Translations under genes and position numbers: made by a program
Part shown: piece by piece, positions 59,312-64,000 of the stretch
Layout of the letters: each line of letters starts with the position of its first letter
How positions within the stretch are numbered: position 1 is the first letter of the stretch
Notes under the pieces: generated by a model
The model's input: the letters and a program-made list of their open reading frames with translations, nothing else
Database searches by the model: none
Told to the model about the DNA's origin: nothing
Origin: Flammula alnicola
Lineage: Eukaryota; Basidiomycota; Agaricomycetes; Agaricales; Strophariaceae
NCBI GenBank assembly: GCA_015499995.1
Contig: JADNRV010000188.1
Span: 1 to 64,000 of the forward strand
Length of the DNA stretch: 64,000 nt
Direction of reading: 5' to 3'

Positions 59312-60636
59312 TTATAAAGGTCGCCTGTGTTCAATTTCCTCCGTGTCGTCCGCGTTGGTATTGGCGTTTGTGTTATTGATGTCTAAAAAAACAAATAAAA
59401 TTGAATAAATGACACCCTATGAAAGAACAATGACCTCAATCCCGATGCCAATCTAGAGCAGAACGCACCTTTGAATTAGCAGCGTCCCCACGATACTTTC
59501 GAATTCCCGAATTGCGATAGCCGATTCCTTCCTGTATGCGTTTAGAATAAGTATTCAGTCTAAAAGCCGCCAATATGAAAACGTACGTACCTCAAATCGC
59601 GCACCAATGCTCCAATCCCCCTTCCCTCGCCGTCTGAATTGGATCCTAATCTCTTCAACCTGACAGTTCCCGCCTCTCAAGCACGCGTAACAGAAATTCA
59701 ACGCGTCGTTTCTCCTCTACCTCCGTTCTCAGTTCTTGCTTTTGCTTATCTGAAATTGGAATCCATTTATCGTTTAGCAATCAGCCTCATAGAAGCGCAC
59801 TACTAAAAAAAAACTGAACCAAAGCCAACGCACCCAACACGCGCATCCTGGTACTCTCAGCATCATATTCCTTCCTCACACTCTCAAGCCCGCGATAGGC
59901 CATCTCCCGCCGCTTGGCCGCAGCAGCCTTCTGGTCGTCCAGGATATCCTCCGTCTTCCCGCTACCAGTGTGAGTGTGGATTGATGATGACGGGGCTTTG
60001 ATCCTCGATGTCGGACGCGCGCCTTTCGCGCAGGAGTTCTCCTCCCTCGCCCTGATTGGGCAATTATAATAGTATAAGTCATCAGTATCACCCAACACAC
60101 AACTCAACTCAAGTACAAGGACGGACGGACCTGGAAATAGTCCCCCTCGCTTTCCTTGCCTCTTCCCTCCCTACGAGATGGGTGCTTAGAAAGTTCAACG
60201 CCTCTTTCAGGTTGTTGTTGTTGGGACTCTTGCCTGTCAATGTGCCACCACGCGTCACAGAGCCAGAGCCAGAGCCAGAAAAGGTCGTCGACGTAGACTG
60301 AGAAGGAGAATGGTCCATGAGACGCGTAAATACCTCTAGAGTGATCTCAGAGGGCATGCCCAGCCTTTGAAGGCGGTCGTACGTCTCCTTCACCGAGTCC
60401 AATGCAGATCCAGATCCAGAGCTGGCCTGAGGGTGGGTGGAACTCGAATCGCAAGGAGCACCGGTTGCAGGTTTCATCCCCGCCGCTTTCAGTCTCACAG
60501 TGGAAGAAGATGCTGTGGGTTTCGAGCCACTTGACGCGTTGTTTCTCGGCCTCGTCGAGCTGGAAGACACGTGGGCGTTGCCTGAACTTGAAGTACTAGA
60601 CCCGAAACGCGAGTGCTTGCTCGTGCTCGCACTCAT
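59312..60636 (-). CDS. Coiled-coil protein of unknown function
   Basis: The first exon starts MSASTSKHSRFGSSTSSSGN and is Ser/Gly-rich for about 90 residues. It then reads VKETYDRLQRLGMPSEITLE and LKEALNFLSTHLVGREEARK. Later exons are charged and helical (DDQKAAAAKRREMAYRGLES, KQKQELRTEVEEKRRVEFLL), a likely coiled coil. Clean splices link the first two exons (RGTIS|RAREENS); later borders and the stop are less certain. The layout reminds me of cytoskeletal or augmin-like subunits, but I cannot support a name. Confidence 0.45.
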
Positions 60637-61709
60637 AGTGGTGGATTTGGATTTTGGAAGAACGTCGATAGTCTATGTGCGACGAACTGTAGAAATGAGG
60701 AAGAGCTCAACGAAGCGGCAAGCCCCGCGCCGTTGGCTGGTGTAAACTTGTATTACGTAATTCAACAGAGTGCGAGGAGGGCCGCGTGAATTGCCGTGAA
60801 CCCTTTTTTAAGTTCAACCGCGACTTTCGACTTGTAGATCTCCCGCAGAATTTGAGGCAGGAGCATGGAAGTTGTGGTAGGAGATGGGCTGGGGTTATGC
60901 GCTGGGTGGTTATGTAAGTGCTGACTGTTTCGAATGGAGCGCAGATTTCTGTATCGACCATAAGACAGGAAAAGATTTAATTTCAAGCCTTTCTTCTGCA
61001 CGACATCAACAAGGAACCCCCAAATCGCAACAACCCCCTGGAAGCACAAATGAGTTACGGAAGATATTTATTGTCTGGTCACGGTGAGTTCAAGGTGAGT
61101 TCAAGGACGTACACTGGCCCTGTGCATAATCGACAATGGCATATCAGATCTCGAGTTCGATTCGGATGATGAGCGCTTTCTTGAAACTCCACTGCGGGAA
61201 GCACGAGGATTTGGAAACAATTGAGAGCATGTCGCGTCGCGTCTTGAAATTAGTGGTTCCTTGTCTGTGCCAGAAAACTTTCTAACAAATCACTAATTCT
61301 TGTTTTGCATAGGAAATTACTTAGCTCATCTCCCAGAATGTCGGGGTTTGTTCACCTCAGGATAGCATGAAGATCTTCCGCTGCTTTACCACCATTACGC
61401 AATCTTCACCACGTAGATCTTTGTAAGTTCGATGACCAAAATTATGAAGCGCCCATCTCACGCCAGCAACGCGTCGGTCGGCGCGTTCTTACAATTGTAA
61501 CATCGAAGATTTGCCATGGAGAATGCCGTGACCGATTTTACAGCCAGCAATGGGTATATGGGGTTGGACTGAAACTTGAAATATATTTCTCGGATTTGTG
61601 TGAAATGTGGGAGAGTCAATAGGAACATGTTTTGATGTCCGCAAAGAAATCCAAGGAGAGAAACCACGAAAGGGCGTAATCATATCGCAGATTCCGCAAA
61701 GCTCGACCT
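60637..61709. other. Intergenic
   Basis: A short minus-strand reading near 60762-60866 (MLLPQILREIYKSKVAVELK onward, 34 codons) might be a small protein or an exon, but nothing supports it. Otherwise no features; the left part should hold the coiled-coil gene promoter. Confidence 0.3.
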
Positions 61710-63286
61710 TCACGGGAATGCGACCTTGCCCTCTTTCGCCGCAATCTTTGCCACAAATATTCCCGTCTCAGCCATGATCACGAGGCGTCCATCCCCCGCA
61801 AAGACCATATTGGCCGACGTCGTTCCTATGAAGAATTTGCCAAGAAGTGTACCAGACGGTGACCAGACATGTACACCATCACCACAGCCAGCGTAGACGT
61901 TCCCGGTTGCATCGATCTGCACACCATCTGGGATCCCTGTGTCGGTGTAGGCAAACACGCGCCTGTTCAAGAAAACTTGCGTTGTAGGGTCGACGTCGAA
62001 CGCGTAGCTATTGTATACGGAGCGAGTTGATGAGAATAAAGCGAGATTCTAAAAACCGCACTAACATTGTGGCAGGCTCTGTTTGGTTATTCCCCAAGAA
62101 TCCTGAATTGGCGCCTGTATCTGTTCTATTGGAGGATTAGCACTATCATTCCCAAAATAAACGACAAAATAAACGACATACACATAAGCTATCTTTCCGT
62201 CTGGCGTAAATGCGATGCCGTTGCACTTATCAAAATCCGTGGCAACGACGCGGACACTGCCCACAGCAGGATCGAACCGATAGACTTGATTCGGCATGAG
62301 AGGCGGAGAGCGGAAGTGGTTCAGGAAACCGTATCTTTGTGTCACATAATAAGTCATAAAACCCAGAAACTTCCGGAAGGCAGTAGGCATACGTAACGTC
62401 CGTAAAGAACAACGCGCCCGTCGTTGGATGGATTTTGATGTCATTCAGTGAGTTGAACTGTCTCCCGAAGAAATTGTCCAGGAGAACTGTCGTATTGTGA
62501 GGCGCCTTGGGATTGACGAGCGCGATAGAGGGTGGCAGCGGGCCGCGGCCGGATGTGATGAGAACCAGGGAAGACTTGAACGGCCCCGTGCCTCCGTTCG
62601 TCATTTGAATCGTGTCCGGGAGCACAAGCTGACATGAGAGAAATGGATGGTGGTGAGAACGAGAAGTTTTTCACAACTAATGTGGAGTTAGGAAGCCTAG
62701 CGAGCCGAAGAGCTGCACTCAGGTCTGGTACGATACTCACCTCAGTCACTGGGACCTGCAAGGCAGTTCCATTATCCCCAGGCTTCAGAGTCTGCAGCGC
62801 GGCCTCCACTGCTTTCATGCTAATTTTCCCCACTTGGTTGTTGTGGTTCAGATCGCTGTTGCCTAGCGCGCCACCATCGTTGCTGGCAAAGAATACTTCG
62901 TCCGTCTCGGGAACGTATATAGGGGCTTCGTGGGCGAAGGCAAAGGTCGCATTGGAGGCAACTTCATGGAAAGATGGGTTGGGCCCCAGGATAGCGAGGA
63001 AAGCAGGGTCGAATATTTGGAAAAAAGGTACAGCTGTCAATGTGGGATTGAAAAATTGCGTGAAGGCGGAGTCGCGGAAAGAGCCATTAGGGCCTAGTAC
63101 CGCGAAAGATAGTGGGTCGACAAACTGTAAATGACGTTGAATGAAGAAATGCAAATTTTAAATATTTGTACGTACTACGGACTGAGGCGGCAATTTTCCA
63201 GGGAGCAAAGCTTCGGTGTTCTGACCAGAGGCAATTGCACAATGGTACAGAGCAAGCACCACGACTTTTGAGGGGGATAATTTCAT
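61710..63286 (-). CDS. Secreted SMP-30/gluconolactonase-like protein
   Basis: Starts MKLSPSKVVVLALYHCAIAS, a signal peptide. Exons then give EAPIYVPETDEVFFASNDGG, TNGGTGPFKSSLVLITSGRG, FNSLNDIKIHPTTGALFFTD, GFLNHFRSPPLMPNQVYRFD, KCNGIAFTPDGKIAYV and IPDGVQIDATGNVYAGCGDG. The stretches SLNDIKIHP, CNGIAFTPDG and PDGVQIDATGN are the calcium-site and propeller-strand motifs of SMP-30/gluconolactonase/lactonohydrolase enzymes. These open sugar or related lactones. Fungal secreted relatives include pantoyl-lactone hydrolases, but the substrate here is unknown. The C-terminal frame ends at 61710. N-glycosylation sites (FNPT, NATF, NGT, NTT) fit an extracellular enzyme. Confidence 0.8.
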
Positions 63287-64000
63287 TTTCGACTTGGGAT
63301 ACAGGATGAATTCTTCGCCCCCATATATATATGGCCCATAGCGAACTTCCTAAAAGTTCTAGTTCAAATATAATTCCAAGTCAACACCAAGAAGCATTCA
63401 ACTTCGAGGATGAGGCATAAAAATACACGAACGCGTTCTTCCAACCAGTCATGAGGACACGAGATTCCCATGCAATGGTTCGAAAGGAGGCAGATGAAAA
63501 GCCTTCAGTCTTTTTCAGAGTTCCATGTGCGAACTTTATATTGCCTTCAGAACACTCCAAGAAAAGAGTTATATACTAGACGTGGGTGAGGTTTAGCTAA
63601 AAATTGAAAGAAAAAAAAATGCTGTCATACCTGGTACCGTATACGCGTAATTCTTCTGTTTCCTCCTCTAGCGTGATCCAGTATCGTTTTCTTTTAGTTC
63701 CTCTAGTCACGTCTGTTCATTCCTTGTGATAATCTGTATCATCATCTGGATGTTTAAACGTTTAAGGTCAAGGACGGTCGAACGACAAGAGGGAACGATG
63801 AAGAACAGAGCTATAGGCTCAATGTAACCCCTTTCAGATTCGGCAAGTTGCTGTACCTTTTCATTCTGACGCTCATCTTGGCAGCCCGCAGGAGCCTGCA
63901 GCGGGCATCATACAAATCTGCGCACTCTACCTCTGCTTATTAGCCTCTTCTGCAGATTGCGGGGTTCCATGACATCCGATTTCCGATTGAAGATGTTACC
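63287..64000. other. Upstream region to the window edge
   Basis: A TATATATATAT run at about 63324-63334, roughly 40 bp upstream of the lactonase start, is a likely TATA element. Nothing else is recognised to the end of the window. Confidence 0.4.

Noticed and set aside
60762..61049. 95-codon minus ORF with hydrophobic start and an ALLALC end
   Set aside because: No family recognised and no supporting splice or conserved motif; could be a chance ORF.

Overview
The window looks like nuclear DNA from an agaricomycete-type mushroom (Basidiomycota). Genes are split by many short (about 46-65 bp) GT-AG introns. Housekeeping genes such as aconitase, an SSXT/SS18 protein, beta'-COP and a delta-12 desaturase sit among transposon families of types I associate with this group (hAT, tyrosine-recombinase retroelements, MULE-like, IS3-like integrases). 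No rRNA, convincing tRNA, CRISPR array or prokaryotic signal was seen. Family names come from motif recognition, not from database searches.

Layout. 0-2.7 kb: a 45-bp minisatellite and the decayed 3' half of a hAT transposon with its terminal repeat. 3.0-8.7 kb: two intact, convergent, intron-rich genes, a 975-aa protein ending in a HECT-like ubiquitin-ligase lobe and a 601-aa DDE integrase-like transposase; this is the best candidate for an unusual mobile system. 8.8-11.3 kb: a PH-domain coding region joined, through an in-frame stop, to an SSXT (SS18) gene. 12.1-20.3 kb: a gene graveyard (beta'-COP, an ABCB-type ABC transporter with an internal inversion, a secreted protein) surrounding an intact gene with a candidate TET/JBP-like 2OG-Fe(II) dioxygenase domain. 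22-26.6 kb: ordinary accessory metabolism, namely a small secreted protein, a signal-peptide-bearing class II aldolase and a carboxymuconate-cyclase-type propeller protein. Just upstream of the last gene lies a 904-bp nonautonomous element with perfect 177-bp inverted repeats and a 9-bp target-site duplication.

27.8-40 kb is again mobile DNA: an older inverted repeat, a tyrosine-recombinase (DIRS-like) retrotransposon, an apparently intact MULE-like transposase, a GRF/C2H2 zinc-finger gene and a lone 228-aa ORF. 40.8-63.3 kb is mostly conserved metabolism, all on the minus strand: enoyl-CoA hydratase, an A-T-R NRPS-like reductase, a delta-12 fatty-acid desaturase, mitochondrial aconitase (with two apparent single-base deletions), a coiled-coil protein and a secreted SMP-30/gluconolactonase-like enzyme.

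One theme links the repeats and relics: four separate disabled sequences carry a TGA where the family would normally have Arg, consistent with C-to-T change at CGA codons. This suggests that methylated or otherwise mutagenised repeats are decaying here.
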